From SAR202 cluster bacterium (GTDB taxonomy: Bacteria > Chloroflexota > Dehalococcoidia > Lucifugimonadales > VXLM01): 64,000 nucleotides of DNA. Position 1 is the stretch's first letter; each line of letters opens with the position of its first letter. Where the stretch lies: assembly GCA_022448725.1 (NCBI GenBank), contig JAKUTR010000005.1, forward strand, positions 38,805-102,804, written 5' to 3'. Positions 33,062 to 43,100 of the stretch are shown here, piece by piece. The notes under the pieces were generated by a model that saw nothing but the letters and a program-made list of their open reading frames with translations, searched no databases and was not told the DNA's origin. The position numbers were made by a program, and so were the translations under genes.

Positions 33062-33529
33062 CTATCGCCAGCCATCCATTCCGCTTCTGCCTGGGATAAG
33101 TGACACACGATGGCCTTCACCACACTTGAATCGTCTCTCCCGAGCTTCTGATCTTTTACCAGACAAAGACGATTCTTCCATTATCTGGTCACAGAACGGG
33201 CAGTTGACATCAAACCCAACACGGTTATTTATTCGGACAACCTTCACCTTCGTCAAAGTTTCCATAAGATTTTCAGATTCACCTACATATCGGAAAATAT
33301 AACAAGTAGCACTAGTGAGAAGATTCTCTTTACCTCGGTTTGGAAATTCTTCCGTATAGGCATAATCAGCATAACCGCAGTTAAGACATTCGGGTTCATC
33401 GTAACTCAGCACAAGTTGAGTAGTGCACCTAGGACACTCCCCTCGCTTAGTTCTTACAGGTAGTGCCTCGTCATCTACCCCACTTATCTGTAGATCAAGA
33501 TCGACCGGTTTCCTTGCTAGCGTCACCAT
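33062..33529 (-). CDS. Hypothetical protein with two zinc-ribbon-like motifs
   Basis: I do not recognise the family. The 155-residue protein has Cys32/Cys35 with Cys48/Cys51 (CPRC, CLNCGY) and Cys110/Cys113 with Cys136/His140 (CPFC, CGEGH), so two zinc-binding knuckles are likely. The segment between is mixed hydrophobic and charged, and there is no signal peptide or membrane span. A G-rich stretch precedes the ATG. Zinc-ribbon proteins often bind nucleic acid or partner enzymes; nothing nearby suggests which. Confidence 0.7.
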   Translation of the reverse strand: MVTLARKPVDLDLQISGVDDEALPVRTKRGECPRCTTQLVLSYDEPECLNCGYADYAYTEEFPNRGKENLLTSATCYIFRYVGESENLMETLTKVKVVRINNRVGFDVNCPFCDQIMEESSLSGKRSEARERRFKCGEGHRVSLIPGRSGMDGWR

Positions 33530-34038
33530 GTTATTGCCCCCCCAAGATCGTTAGTCTCTCAAATTGGTTAATCTCTACTGGTACTTGGAAGATGTGTCCA
33601 GTACCATTCCTGTATAGTCGCCTAAAATCTATATAGTTCTTATACTTTTACTATTTATTGCCCTGTACAAGTCCGTGATTACGGATTCAATAGAGAACAT
33701 ATGTACTATTTACGAAATCTATTACTAGCTTGCGAGCACTATACATACACGGAGATACCATCCGTCAATAGGTTATGGGCCGAATTTTATACAAATATTA
33801 GATTTATTTCTGATTAGTAAATTGAAAGCGTACTCTCTGCTAGGCCCATATACCACAACATCTAGCGCCCATTGCTACCTGACTGCCAACATATAGCGGT
33901 TCAAAGGGCCACACCCACTGAATTCATTGATCTCCCTCTCGGGCCCTAAACCCCCCAGGCCACACTTTGGTTAACTCTCTAGACCTGTTGGGAAGCACCT
34001 CGTACTATTAGTGACATACCATTAATCAGGAGTATCGG
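33530..34038. other. AT-rich noncoding region with inverted repeats, 509 bases
   Basis: The longest gap in the window, between the divergent zinc-ribbon gene and etfB. It is more AT-rich than its neighbours. Inverted repeats lie at 33579-33606 (ten pairs with one bulge), 33672-33685 (five pairs, four-base loop) and 33774-33781 with 33843-33850 (eight pairs, long loop). No protein frame or known RNA is recognised. It must carry promoters for both flanking genes; the etfB one is not obvious. Confidence 0.5.
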
Positions 34039-34836
34039 ATGTCGCTAGATATCATCGTTTGCGTGAAGCAGGTCATGGATCCTGAGACTCCTCCTTCTGG
34101 ATTCAAAATCGACCAAGAGACAAAACAGGTCGTACAGACCACAGGAAGTTCTCCCGTATTGAACGGATTCGACGAAAATGCAGTCGAAGCAGCACTCCGT
34201 ATCAAAGACATAACACCCGCGACCATTACTATCGTCTCGGTTGGAAAAGACTTTGTCATGGACGTAGTAAAGAAACCTCTAGCAATGGGTGCAGACAATC
34301 TCGTCCTACTATCAGACACACACTTTGAAACTCTGGACTCGTTTGCGACGGCGACGGTTCTCGCAGCAGGAATTCGTAAGCTTGGTGAACCTGATCTGAT
34401 TTTATGTGGCCGACAGGCATCAGACTGGGATAATGCGCAAGTCCCGTTAGGATTAGCTGAATTCCTTGGGTTGACCTGCGTTACAGTCGCACAAAAAGTC
34501 GATACCGATGGAACATCGCTCACAATCGAACAAGTTTCGAGTGATGGGTACCAGGAAATTATGACCACTTTACCCGCCTTAGTAACGGTTTCTAATGAGA
34601 TCGGAGTGCCCAGGTATCCCACTCTACGAGGAATCATGGCAGCTGGGCGTAAAGAACCTGTTATTTACTCAGCCGCAGATCTTAATATCGATCCCGAGAG
34701 CCTTTCACCTAAGGTGGTAGTGACTGACCTTTATGTGCCTGAAAGTAATCACGAAGTGGAGATTATTAGTGGTGAGGATGATGCGGATGCAGGTAGGAAA
34801 CTTGCACTTCGAATGCGTGAAGAAGGCCTCATATAG
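34039..34836 (+). CDS. etfB: Electron transfer flavoprotein, beta subunit
   Basis: Beta subunit of the FAD/AMP heterodimer that takes electrons from acyl-CoA and related dehydrogenases. IIVCVKQVMDPETPP at the N-terminus and the signature LVTVSNEIGVPRYPTLRGIMAAG near residue 190 are diagnostic. The 265-residue length is normal. GGAG about ten bases upstream supports ATG 34039. It is followed by etfA 45 bases later. Confidence 0.94.
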   Translation: MSLDIIVCVKQVMDPETPPSGFKIDQETKQVVQTTGSSPVLNGFDENAVEAALRIKDITPATITIVSVGKDFVMDVVKKPLAMGADNLVLLSDTHFETLDSFATATVLAAGIRKLGEPDLILCGRQASDWDNAQVPLGLAEFLGLTCVTVAQKVDTDGTSLTIEQVSSDGYQEIMTTLPALVTVSNEIGVPRYPTLRGIMAAGRKEPVIYSAADLNIDPESLSPKVVVTDLYVPESNHEVEIISGEDDADAGRKLALRMREEGLI

Positions 34837-34881
34837 ACAGGCCTTAATTTTGAACAAAAACTTGTGGGTAAAGGAAATAGC

Positions 34882-35856
34882 ATGACGGATATCCTCGTAG
34901 TGGGTGACACAACCAATGGCAAGCTTGGATCGGCTACAGCGGAACTAATAAGAGCCGCCGGCAATTTAGTGGGTGACGTTGGCGTTGGACTAGCTGGCTC
35001 TAGGCTTCAAGAAGCTGTAAGAGAGGCCAGTTCCATGGGTGCCCAGACTATTTACACCATGGAAAGCCACAAGCTAGATGACCCTAGTGTCTATACCAAA
35101 GTCACCGCCTTTAGCCAGCTGTGCCAACAGCTGGAGCCAAGAGTGATACTGGTAAGTAAAAACAGCCATGGGCTCGACTTTGGACCTCGGCTAGCCTTTA
35201 GCTTAGGAGCAGGTCTGGCACAGGACTGCATCCGGATTGGCGAAGATGATGATACAGGTCGTGTAGTTGCAACGCGACCTGTATACGGAGGGAGCGCTAT
35301 GGCAACTGTAACTTTTAGTGGTGATGGCCCTCAGGTCGTTGTCCTACGGGAAAAATCGTACGAACCAGCTTCCCAGGACTCACTGGAGTCAGGCAACCTC
35401 GTCCAGGTTGAGGTCAACCTTGGCTCTTCTGGGGATCAAGTCAAGAGTGTTCGCCAGGTAGGCTCAGTGGCAAAAGGCGTCCGCCTGGAGGATGCAGAGT
35501 TTGTGGTAGCGGGAGGACGTGGTTTAGGCGGCGCAGAACCGTTCGCTACACTAGAGGAGCTAGCTAACCTTCTTGGCGGCGCTGTTGGGGCTTCTCGAGC
35601 AGCTTGCGACGCCGGTTGGGTTAACCATAATTATCAAGTCGGCCTCACGGGAAGAACCATTTCACCAAACGTATACCTTACTGTAGGTATATCGGGCGCA
35701 AGTCAGCACATGGCTGGGTGCTCCGGATCAAGGAATATTATTGCCATTAACAAAGACCGGGAAGCGAACATTTTTAAGGAAGCACGATTTGGAGTCGTAG
35801 GGGATTGGAACGCCATACTACCTTCATTTTTGGAGACAGTCCGGGAGCTGGTGTGA
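34882..35856 (+). CDS. etfA: Electron transfer flavoprotein, alpha subunit
   Basis: Alpha subunit, which binds FAD. The C-terminal domain shows VVAGGRGLGG, GAVGASRAACDAGW, QVGLTGRTISPNVYLTVG, ISGASQHMAG and AINKDREANIF, the standard FAD-binding series. ATG 34882 is chosen because AAGGA lies about six bases upstream; a GTG at 34864 would add six residues. No ETF:quinone oxidoreductase or acyl-CoA dehydrogenase is in the window, so its partners lie elsewhere. Confidence 0.94.
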   Translation: MTDILVVGDTTNGKLGSATAELIRAAGNLVGDVGVGLAGSRLQEAVREASSMGAQTIYTMESHKLDDPSVYTKVTAFSQLCQQLEPRVILVSKNSHGLDFGPRLAFSLGAGLAQDCIRIGEDDDTGRVVATRPVYGGSAMATVTFSGDGPQVVVLREKSYEPASQDSLESGNLVQVEVNLGSSGDQVKSVRQVGSVAKGVRLEDAEFVVAGGRGLGGAEPFATLEELANLLGGAVGASRAACDAGWVNHNYQVGLTGRTISPNVYLTVGISGASQHMAGCSGSRNIIAINKDREANIFKEARFGVVGDWNAILPSFLETVRELV

Positions 35857-35884
35857 TCTTGAGCACAGTTTGTGCGTCTTGGGG

Positions 35885-35926
35885 TATAATCATGGTGGTA
35901 CGTTGGGGCTGCCTACAAGCAGCTCC
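35885..35926 (+). promoter_or_regulatory. Promoter -10 box and leader hairpin ahead of the gene at 35961
   Basis: A perfect TATAAT at 35885-35890 is followed by an eight-pair hairpin, 35905-35912 with 35919-35926, six-base loop, one G-T pair. No good -35 is seen. The flanks GAGCAC (35861) and GTGCTC (35928) can also pair and would enclose the -10, so the element may act as an attenuator after etfA or as an independent promoter with a structured leader. Confidence 0.45.
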
Positions 35927-35960
35927 CGTGCTCATCTTGAGGTAGTGGAGGATCCAGCCC

Positions 35961-36398
35961 TTGATGAACGAAGACTATGTCAGCAACATTGAAGAAGTGT
36001 TCGAGAACGTCGACCAGGCGGAAGTGATATCAGTCTCCTTTCCAACCTTCGGCAAAGCCGTCGTAATCGATACCAGAAGCAATGAGACTGACGGACCGAT
36101 GCTACGCATAATGCCCATAGTTTCCTCCCCCCGAGAGAGAGTACGTACCCTGCGCCGACTCCGTGCTGGCTTCCCCCGAGTCCGTAACTTGACCGTAATC
36201 CCCTGGCCTGGTTACGTCGAAAGTCTAGTCGCACTAGGAATTTGGGATCGTATCCAGACCCGTTTTGAGTACGAAGGCGATGACAAGAGCGCGGAAGCGT
36301 GCCAAACAATCCTCACGGAGTTACGTGGCTTGGAGAAAGCTGAGATGGCCGCAGCTATTCGCGGGGATAATTACGAGACTCTCTGGTCTACTAACTGA
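35961..36398 (+). CDS. Conserved-looking hypothetical protein downstream of etfA
   Basis: I do not assign a family. The 145-residue protein has alternating beta-type segments (VISVSFPTFGKAVVIDTR, GPMLRIMPIV), a basic helix (RERVRTLRRLRAGFPRVRN) and an acidic C-terminus, with no signal peptide or membrane span. GGAGG at 35947-35951 is nine bases before the TTG at 35961; the ATG at 35964 is also possible. It follows etfBA by 104 bases containing its own -10 box and hairpin, so it may be expressed separately. Confidence 0.75.
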   Translation: MMNEDYVSNIEEVFENVDQAEVISVSFPTFGKAVVIDTRSNETDGPMLRIMPIVSSPRERVRTLRRLRAGFPRVRNLTVIPWPGYVESLVALGIWDRIQTRFEYEGDDKSAEACQTILTELRGLEKAEMAAAIRGDNYETLWSTN

Positions 36399-36461
36399 AA
36401 CTTCCAAAACGCTGTTCTGTAAGGAAACACCTGAAGGACGTCGTCACCCTGTCGTTAGGAC

Positions 36462-36479
36462 GGCACTTAACTTAGTGCC
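36462..36479. terminator. Hairpin between convergent genes (35961 gene and selA)
   Basis: GGCACT at 36462-36467 pairs with AGTGCC at 36474-36479 around a six-base loop, in the 92-base gap between two convergent genes. No long T run is present on either strand, so it is a weak bidirectional terminator candidate. Confidence 0.4.
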
Positions 36480-36490
36480 CCCTTCGCAGA

Positions 36491-37858
36491 TCAACCCGCC
36501 TGTTCTGCAAGTGATTGTTGAACAGCAGCTATAAGTTGGTTGTCCTGTTGAGGTAGCACAGTCCTTGGATCCAAGAGAACGCATTGATCCTGAATGCGTG
36601 CGATGACCGGAGGGGTGGATGAACGGAGCAGCGCAAGGAAGCTTTCTGGATCATCGAGTCTCAACCCAAGAAGAGTCGTATTGAGAGTTTCTCCCGGTAA
36701 GCTGCCCCCTCCAATGGTTGACTCACCGTCTATCAGTAACTCACCCTGACCAATGGCTTCAAGCCATCGTTGTACACGTCCATCCAACACATCCCGCGGC
36801 TGGGAAAGCATTGCCCAAATGGGAATCTTTTCGGTTACCTCGTCCTTAACGTAGTGCATAAGAGTAGCTACGAGGCCAGCCAAGGTCACTTTGTCTATAC
36901 GGACTGCACGGGCAAGCGGATGCTTCGACGCTTGACTGACTAGTCGGCCGTCTCCCACCATTATGCCCGCTTGTGGGCCACCGAGTAGTTTGTCGCCAGA
37001 GAAAAAAGCTAACCCAGAGCCTATAGCTACGCTTTCTTGTGGCATTGGCTCATGGGCAAGGCCAAAGTCACTAGAATCCAACAGACATCCACTGCCAAGA
37101 TCATGAAGCACAGGGAGGTTGCGACTCCGTCCCAGTTCGACTAATTCTCTCAGCTCTGGTGTGTCAGTGAACCCTGTGACACGAAAATTACTGGCGTGTA
37201 CGACTAGAAGGGCACCCGTATTTTCATTAATCGCTTCCTCGTAGTCTCTCACGTATGTCTTGTTGGTCGTACCCACTTCTACAAGGGTAACTCCACTTTG
37301 GCTAAGCACATCAGGTACTCGAAACCCTCCTCCAATTTCGATAGCCTGCCCTCTTGAGACAATGACCTCGCTACCACTAGCGACTGCAGTCAGACCGAGA
37401 AGAACTGCTGAGGCGTTATTGTTAACAGCAAGAGCAGCTTCTGCTCCTGTTAATTGGCAGAGAATATGCGACAGGTGAGCTTGCCTGGAACCGCGTGTGC
37501 CAGATTCGAGATCTAATTCAATATCAGTGTATCCTGCCGAAGCTGTCTGCATTGCAGAAATAGCCTCAGTACTCAAGGGAGCACGCCCTAGGTTTGTATG
37601 CAGAACCACGCCAGTAGCGTTAATGACTTGAACCGGCCACGACCGCCATCGATTTGATGCCTCACGTTCAATGGCTCCCACTAGATCACTCATCTGACCT
37701 GTACCTTCACCGTTACGGATAGCCTCCCGTGCGCTAGCAATTTCCCTACGAATCACGTCAAGAACGGCGGCGTGGGTATACTCAGAAACAAGCCGCTTAA
37801 CGCGCTCATCCTCCAGTACACTGCTAACACTCGGAATATCTCTGTAGTTGGTAGGCAT
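36491..37858 (-). CDS. selA: L-seryl-tRNA(Sec) selenium transferase SelA
   Basis: PLP enzyme that converts Ser-tRNA(Sec) to Sec-tRNA(Sec) with selenophosphate. INATGVVLHTNLGRAPLS is the classic N-terminal motif, AVNNNASAVLL and FFSGDKLLGGPQAG with the PLP Lys follow, and VIARIQDQCVLLDPRTV is the C-terminal domain. At about 455 residues it is full length, not a SelA-like fragment. ATG 37858 has AAGGA five bases upstream. No selB, selC or selD is in the window. A TATAAT lies at 37893-37898 on this strand. Confidence 0.93.
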   Translation of the reverse strand: MPTNYRDIPSVSSVLEDERVKRLVSEYTHAAVLDVIRREIASAREAIRNGEGTGQMSDLVGAIEREASNRWRSWPVQVINATGVVLHTNLGRAPLSTEAISAMQTASAGYTDIELDLESGTRGSRQAHLSHILCQLTGAEAALAVNNNASAVLLGLTAVASGSEVIVSRGQAIEIGGGFRVPDVLSQSGVTLVEVGTTNKTYVRDYEEAINENTGALLVVHASNFRVTGFTDTPELRELVELGRSRNLPVLHDLGSGCLLDSSDFGLAHEPMPQESVAIGSGLAFFSGDKLLGGPQAGIMVGDGRLVSQASKHPLARAVRIDKVTLAGLVATLMHYVKDEVTEKIPIWAMLSQPRDVLDGRVQRWLEAIGQGELLIDGESTIGGGSLPGETLNTTLLGLRLDDPESFLALLRSSTPPVIARIQDQCVLLDPRTVLPQQDNQLIAAVQQSLAEQAG

Positions 37859-37892
37859 CACGATCCTTGGGATACTTTAGCCCAAGAAGCGC

Positions 37893-37912
37893 ATTATACC
37901 GCACCGCGCGGT
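37893..37912 (-). promoter_or_regulatory. selA -10 box with overlapping palindrome
   Basis: On the minus strand a perfect TATAAT occupies 37893-37898, about 35 bases before selA. A ten-base perfect palindrome ACCGCGCGGT at 37903-37912 fills the spacer toward the -35, where only a weak match exists. The position suits a repressor or activator site. Confidence 0.45.
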
Positions 37913-37926
37913 ACACAAATTCAGTT

Positions 37927-37956
37927 TTGACCACCAGCTAACGTCACTGCTATCAT
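37927..37956 (+). promoter_or_regulatory. Promoter of the coaE operon
   Basis: TTGACC at 37927-37932 and TATCAT at 37951-37956 are spaced by 18 bases, with a TGC just before the -10. The start would be near 37963, some 21 bases ahead of the coaE ATG. It is divergent from the selA promoter. Confidence 0.6.
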
Positions 37957-37983
37957 ACGAAGACTTTACAAAGAGCCGGGAGC

Positions 37984-38601
37984 ATGTTCGTCATCGGGCT
38001 CACAGGTGGAATCGGTACCGGAAAATCAGAGGTCTCAAGGATTCTCCGTGGATTCGGCGCCGAGATAATAGACACAGACCAGATCGGCCACGAAGTATAC
38101 CTACCGGGCACCGCCGGGTTCCGTGAAGTCGTGAAAAATTTTGGTGATGAGGTGGTGGCAGATAATGGCACAATCGACCGGCATAAGTTGGGTGCAATCG
38201 TCTTCGATGATCCCCAACGCCTAAGCCTGCTAAACGCCATTGTCCATCCCCAAATACAAGAGCGGGTGGATAGCAAGCTTATTGCAGCCGAAAATCTGGG
38301 AGTGCAAGTAACTGTTGTGGAGTCCGCATTACTCCTGGACTCATATAGTTTGAGGGAGACGTGGGCTAACAAAATCAATGAAGTATGGATTGTGACCGCA
38401 CAACAGAAAACGGCAATTAGTCGTGTACAGAGGCGTACCGGGCTAGATAAAGAAGCGATTCATGCTCGAATTCGATCGCAGATAACGGACGATGGACGCC
38501 TGAAATACGCCGACGGTGTGATTGACAATAATGGTACGCTGGGAGAGTTGCGAAAGACGGTATCAGTGCTCTGGAAGAAGCGTGTACCGCAAAGCCCCTA
38601 G
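37984..38601 (+). CDS. coaE: Dephospho-CoA kinase
   Basis: Last step of coenzyme A synthesis, phosphorylating the 3'-hydroxyl of dephospho-Co[18 protein letters not shown] is the P-loop, [15 protein letters not shown] the family CoA-site motif, and HPQIQERV a conserved helix. The 205-residue length is normal. It begins the plus-strand operon that continues with a MoxR ATPase 17 bases later and, two genes on, a NUDIX enzyme of the CoA-diphosphatase type. Confidence 0.94.
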   Translation: MFVIGLTGGIGTGKSEVSRILRGFGAEIIDTDQIGHEVYLPGTAGFREVVKNFGDEVVADNGTIDRHKLGAIVFDDPQRLSLLNAIVHPQIQERVDSKLIAAENLGVQVTVVESALLLDSYSLRETWANKINEVWIVTAQQKTAISRVQRRTGLDKEAIHARIRSQITDDGRLKYADGVIDNNGTLGELRKTVSVLWKKRVPQSP

Positions 38602-38618
38602 GAGATAAACCCCAAAGA

Positions 38619-39515
38619 ATGACGACTACAACACAAACACTTTTTCGTAGCTACATCATTGAGGAATATCACCTCACTGAGGAGCCATACTACGTTCCAA
38701 CGGGAGATGAGATTCAACTATTCGAAGCAGCATATGAATCCAAGATTCCGGTACTCTTCAAAGGTCCAACAGGCTGTGGAAAGACTAGGTTCGTTGAGTA
38801 CATGTCCTACCGGCTAGGCCAGTCTCGCACCAAAATCTCTGGAAAAGACGCTACCACAAACGACTCACAGGACAGTAAGAATCTGCCTCTCGTAACCATA
38901 GCATGCCACGAAGATTTAACGGCTAGCGACCTTGTGGGCCGATATTTATTGCAGGGTGACGAAACCATCTGGATTGATGGACCTCTTACCCGCGCTGTCA
39001 AAGCGGGTGGCATCTGCTATCTAGATGAGATTGTTGAGGCGAGGAAGGATACTACCGTACTGATTCATCCCCTTACAGACCATCGTCGCATACTCCCTAT
39101 AGAAAAGCGTGGTGAACTACTGGAGGCGGCAGATGGTTTCCTGTTGGTGATGTCTTACAACCCTGGATATCAGAGTGCTCTCAAAGATCTAAAACATAGT
39201 ACTCGCCAACGCTTTGTTGCTATTGAGTTCGATTACCCTGAAAAAGAAGTTGAAGCAGAAATCGTCGCCCATGAAGCTGGCATCGACCTCACGATTGCCG
39301 AGGGGCTGGCAAAACTAGGTGAGAAAATACGAAACCTCAAGGAACACGGCTTGGCGGAAGGGGCAAGCACCCGCCTGTTAATTTACGCTGGGCGAATGAT
39401 TGCGCAAGGGGTAGAACCCCGACGAGCATGCCAAGTTTCCGTCAACTGGGCTGTCACTGACGACTACACCCTTCAGGCGAGCATCGACGAGGTAATCAAG
39501 TCAATTTTCGAATAA
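38619..39515 (+). CDS. MoxR/CbbQ-type AAA+ ATPase
   Basis: AAA+ ATPase of the CbbQ/NorQ branch, 298 residues. Walker A is GPTGCGKT at residues 49-56, Walker B is CYLDE at 133-137, and sensor 1 lies in [10 protein letters not shown]. The C-terminal CbbQ-type domain is present. CbbQ and NorQ proteins work with a VWA-domain partner (CbbO or NorD) to remodel or load metal into an enzyme such as Rubisco or nitric oxide reductase. The VWA partner is encoded at 40180-43461, separated only by a NUDIX gene. Neither Rubisco nor a nitric oxide reductase is in the window. Confidence 0.9.
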   Translation: MTTTTQTLFRSYIIEEYHLTEEPYYVPTGDEIQLFEAAYESKIPVLFKGPTGCGKTRFVEYMSYRLGQSRTKISGKDATTNDSQDSKNLPLVTIACHEDLTASDLVGRYLLQGDETIWIDGPLTRAVKAGGICYLDEIVEARKDTTVLIHPLTDHRRILPIEKRGELLEAADGFLLVMSYNPGYQSALKDLKHSTRQRFVAIEFDYPEKEVEAEIVAHEAGIDLTIAEGLAKLGEKIRNLKEHGLAEGASTRLLIYAGRMIAQGVEPRRACQVSVNWAVTDDYTLQASIDEVIKSIFE

Positions 39516-39598
39516 CAACCTGACGATCTCACTATAGATGGGGCTATTCTGCCGATAAGAAAGTTCCCCGCAGTTTGTTAATACTAAGCTGGAGACCG

Positions 39599-40192
39599 AT
39601 GGTAACAACTACGGTAGAGTCCAAAATCAGGGACTTGCTCACTATGACTCCCAAACGCTCTATCGTCGACACTAACTTAAAGCTCGCTGGTGTGATGATT
39701 CTGGTCTACTCAAAAGAAGGCATTTACCACGTGATGTTTAACCGTCGTAGCCATCAAGTTACCAAACATAAGGGGGAAATTGCTTTCCCTGGCGGCGGTC
39801 ACGAAGAAGGCGACTCTGACCTACTTGATACGGCTCTTCGGGAAACATACGAAGAAATGGGTATCCAATCAAAGGATATTACGGTTCTAGGTGAGTTAGA
39901 TGACTTCAAAACAATCACCGACTACAACGTCTCACCGTATGTTGGCAGTTTCGTTTGGCCCTACAACTTCAAACCCAATAAAGAGGTTGCCGAGGTAAAG
40001 GAAATACCATTACATGCCCTTTTTGACACCAATAACTACCGCAGTGATACCCGGTTGGTGGGAAACGAAATTCAATCGATGCCCGTCTACGTCTATGAAG
40101 GAACTGTGATTTACGGAGCGACCGCGATGATTCTCGAACGCTTTCTAAGCATTTTGGAGACTGTAGGAGACAGGGCACCGTGGAGGAACTGA
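39599..40192 (+). CDS. NUDIX hydrolase, CoA-diphosphatase-like
   Basis: NUDIX enzyme of 197 residues. RSHQVTKHKGEIAFPGGG precedes the NUDIX box GGGHEEGDSDLLDTALRE with TYEEMGI. The basic run followed by GEIAFPGG resembles the CoA pyrophosphatase (NudL/UPF0035) signature, so cleavage of CoA or oxidised CoA to 4'-phosphopantetheine is likely. ATG 39599 is chosen over TTG 39575; GGAG lies four bases upstream. Its 3' end overlaps the VWA gene by 13 bases, so it is translationally linked to the MoxR/VWA pair. Confidence 0.85.
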   Translation: MVTTTVESKIRDLLTMTPKRSIVDTNLKLAGVMILVYSKEGIYHVMFNRRSHQVTKHKGEIAFPGGGHEEGDSDLLDTALRETYEEMGIQSKDITVLGELDDFKTITDYNVSPYVGSFVWPYNFKPNKEVAEVKEIPLHALFDTNNYRSDTRLVGNEIQSMPVYVYEGTVIYGATAMILERFLSILETVGDRAPWRN

Positions 40193-43100
40193 CACCTTTA
40201 CAACATAAAGAAACGGTGTACGAGGAACTTCACCAAATCGCGCCCGGTGCCGGTGAAGAATTTGCCAAAGCGTGGCTTTCAATGTCTCTCGTACTCAAAA
40301 CGGACCAACTTGATGTGTGGGCTAACGTGGGTATCAGGATCGCCCGTCAATCCGTCCGTTCATGGGAAGTAGCCGCACAGTACTATAAAACCAGTCCTTC
40401 TATCGTAACTTTGATGCCCTTCAACCGCTTCGAGGAATGGGCGCGAGCAGGTGAGAGTATCTGTGAAGATTCATCGACAGTAGCAACCTGCTATTTAATT
40501 TCTAGCCCCTTAGTACTTAAGAAATTACGGGCCCGACACGTTGCTGAGTGGGCAACGATGGGTCAACGCCTGTACAAGGGTACATGGAAATCAAGCACAC
40601 TAGCTTGCAAGTTCTTCGAAAACTCCCCGCAGCTTACCGAAAACCTAGAGATCAAGAACCTGGATAGCTTCGTCTCCTTTCTGGAATACATTTCACGACG
40701 ATCCTACGATGTCGCCACTGATTGCCTGAATTTAAGCTTGGATATCTTTCCAATACTCGGGGAAGCTGATGAAGAGTTTATTGCACTAGCATCGTCAACT
40801 GCAGAGACTGGATGGCGGCAGGTGAAGAATCTATTTGATGCAACCGCACGCTCACTTCCAAGAATACAAGCTGGCCAGAGACACAGATTTATCACCCTAG
40901 CTGATAGACTAAGAGCGAGTGAGATTAGTAACGTCCCTGGCACCATGCTGGACATGTCCCATGCCTTATCTGAGCTAAGCGCAGATTATCATGAGCCTGT
41001 CCTAGCAATGTCGGAGGATTTACTACTGCACGAACCACAGGCTGTACCTGAATTCATCAAGACCACACCCCAAACCCTAGGGCGAGTTAGCGTCTCCCAA
41101 CTTGAGCAGTGGTATATCGAAGGTGTTGGAATCCTCAAACAAAATCACGAAGGTGGGCTTGCCTACTTCCGGCTGGAGTCTTCAACTGCGCAAGGGATGT
41201 TGGAGTCGCTTTCAGCCAGTGTCGAATTCGACCGGGTCCAAGAACTAATGCAGATGTACTGTCAGGCTTTAGCGGGTTCAGATATTGAGGTAGCCGCAAG
41301 TACGGAACTAGCAGAGAAGCGCATAGGCTGGTTCTCCACCGATACGCCCACAACCGAAGGCACGACTGTTTATGTCCCCAATGTCGCTGACCGCTATCCG
41401 ACCAAGGACGAAAATTTTGACCTGTTTAAAGTCATCTCTACTCACCAAGTTGCACGCTTGGAGTTCGGTAGCTTTCACTTCCTTTTTGATCTGCCAGCAA
41501 CCCAGTTTAGTAACCTGAGGCACGAACTGGAAAAGCGTGTGCTTGAGGCAAATGATACACACGATGACAAAACCATTGAGTGGGTTACCGATGTCCAAAG
41601 ACTCTTCAATCTAGTCTCTGACCGGCAACTGGCTCTTGATCTTTTCACCCTCCTAGAAGGAGGACGGTTAGACTCTCGTGTTGTAACTGAATATCTAGGT
41701 ATGAGACGCAGCTATGAGAAGGTTCAGGAAGATGCGCTCAACAGCCGGCCTAACATCAAGGAAATGACAGCGAGAGAAACGCTAGTTGAATTCCTAGTCC
41801 GGGTAACCCTCCGATCATCGTCCAACGTGGCAATCCCACAGGAGTACCACTTCGAGGCTGAACGGTTAGCTTCAATTGCCAAGAAAATCCTCTTACATCG
41901 AACAACGGTCGAGGATACCGCGGAGGCGATGCTCAGAGCCTATGCCATCCTTTCCAAAATCCCTAATCGGGAGATCGAGGATGAAGAATGGCACGACATT
42001 GATACTGGAGAGCAAGAGGACTACGAGATCACTGCAGAAGACGATGAAAACACCATCGAGCAGATTCTACAAGGCATGGGCGGCAACCTACCGGAACAGT
42101 CCAGTGAGACAGAAACCACAGATGACAAAGAATACGAACCTAGCCAAGACGTCGACTATCGTGGCGACTTCAAACCGGAGATGGTACAACTGCTCGAGCA
42201 ACTACGACTTCAGCAGGGGGATGGATCATCCGAAAGCGGAGACCCTCAACAAATTACGCAGGAGATGTTGCAAGAACTGATCTCAAATAGCGTTGAAATG
42301 GAGGCTTCCGGTAACGGTGATGGCACGGAGGATATGACAGCTGAACTTGCGGAGAACATGCTGAAAGAAGCACAGATGTCCTCACAGCCAACCAATCCGA
42401 ATCGAGGACAAGGGCCACTGTCTCACATTGACGAGGAAGGTGGTGAAATCGACTCGGAGGAACCTCAAACCTTCGCCTATGACGAGTGGGACTTCCGAGC
42501 GGATGACTACAAGCCGAGGTGGTGTCTTGTGCGAGAAAAAGTGATGCCCGAAGGGGACCCTGCGTACTATGGCCAGACACTCGCAGATTACTCAGCTCTA
42601 GTCAATCAGATACGCCGACAGTTCGAACTCCTTGTTCCAGAAATGTTCCGCAGACAGCGAAAGCTGGAAGATGGGGAGGAGATAGATATAGACGATGTGA
42701 TTGAAGCGATGGTTGATATAAAAACTGGCGCAAGTCCTAGCGACAAGCTTTATTGGAGGCGTAACAAAGTCCAGCGAGACGTAGCTGTCGTCTTTTTAAT
42801 GGATACCAGTGCCTCCACCGCCGAGGCGATAGATGAATCGCGACGTGGGGAAGAGTGGGATGCCCCCGATGACCCGGTCGAGTATATGACTTGGCTGAGA
42901 ACACGTCGCTCAGAGGGTGTACGCCGTTCATACAAACGCATTATTGATCTTGAGAAAGAGGCGTGCGTAATGCTCATCAATGCCCTGGAAAGCATAGGGG
43001 ATGTGTATGGGATCTACGCCTTCTCAGGGTACGGTCGTGAGAATGTCGAATTCTACACTGTCAAGGACATTGACCAGCCCTTCGCGGACAACGTGAAAAA

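Noticed and set aside
34026..34637. 203-codon minus-strand frame antisense to etfB
   Set aside because: etfB is certain on the other strand, and the antisense translation is Ser/Thr-rich and unlike any family.
36399..37983. tRNA(Sec) gene (selC) near selA
   Set aside because: I looked on both sides for a long-variable-arm tRNA with a TCA anticodon and a GGTTCGA-type T loop and found none.
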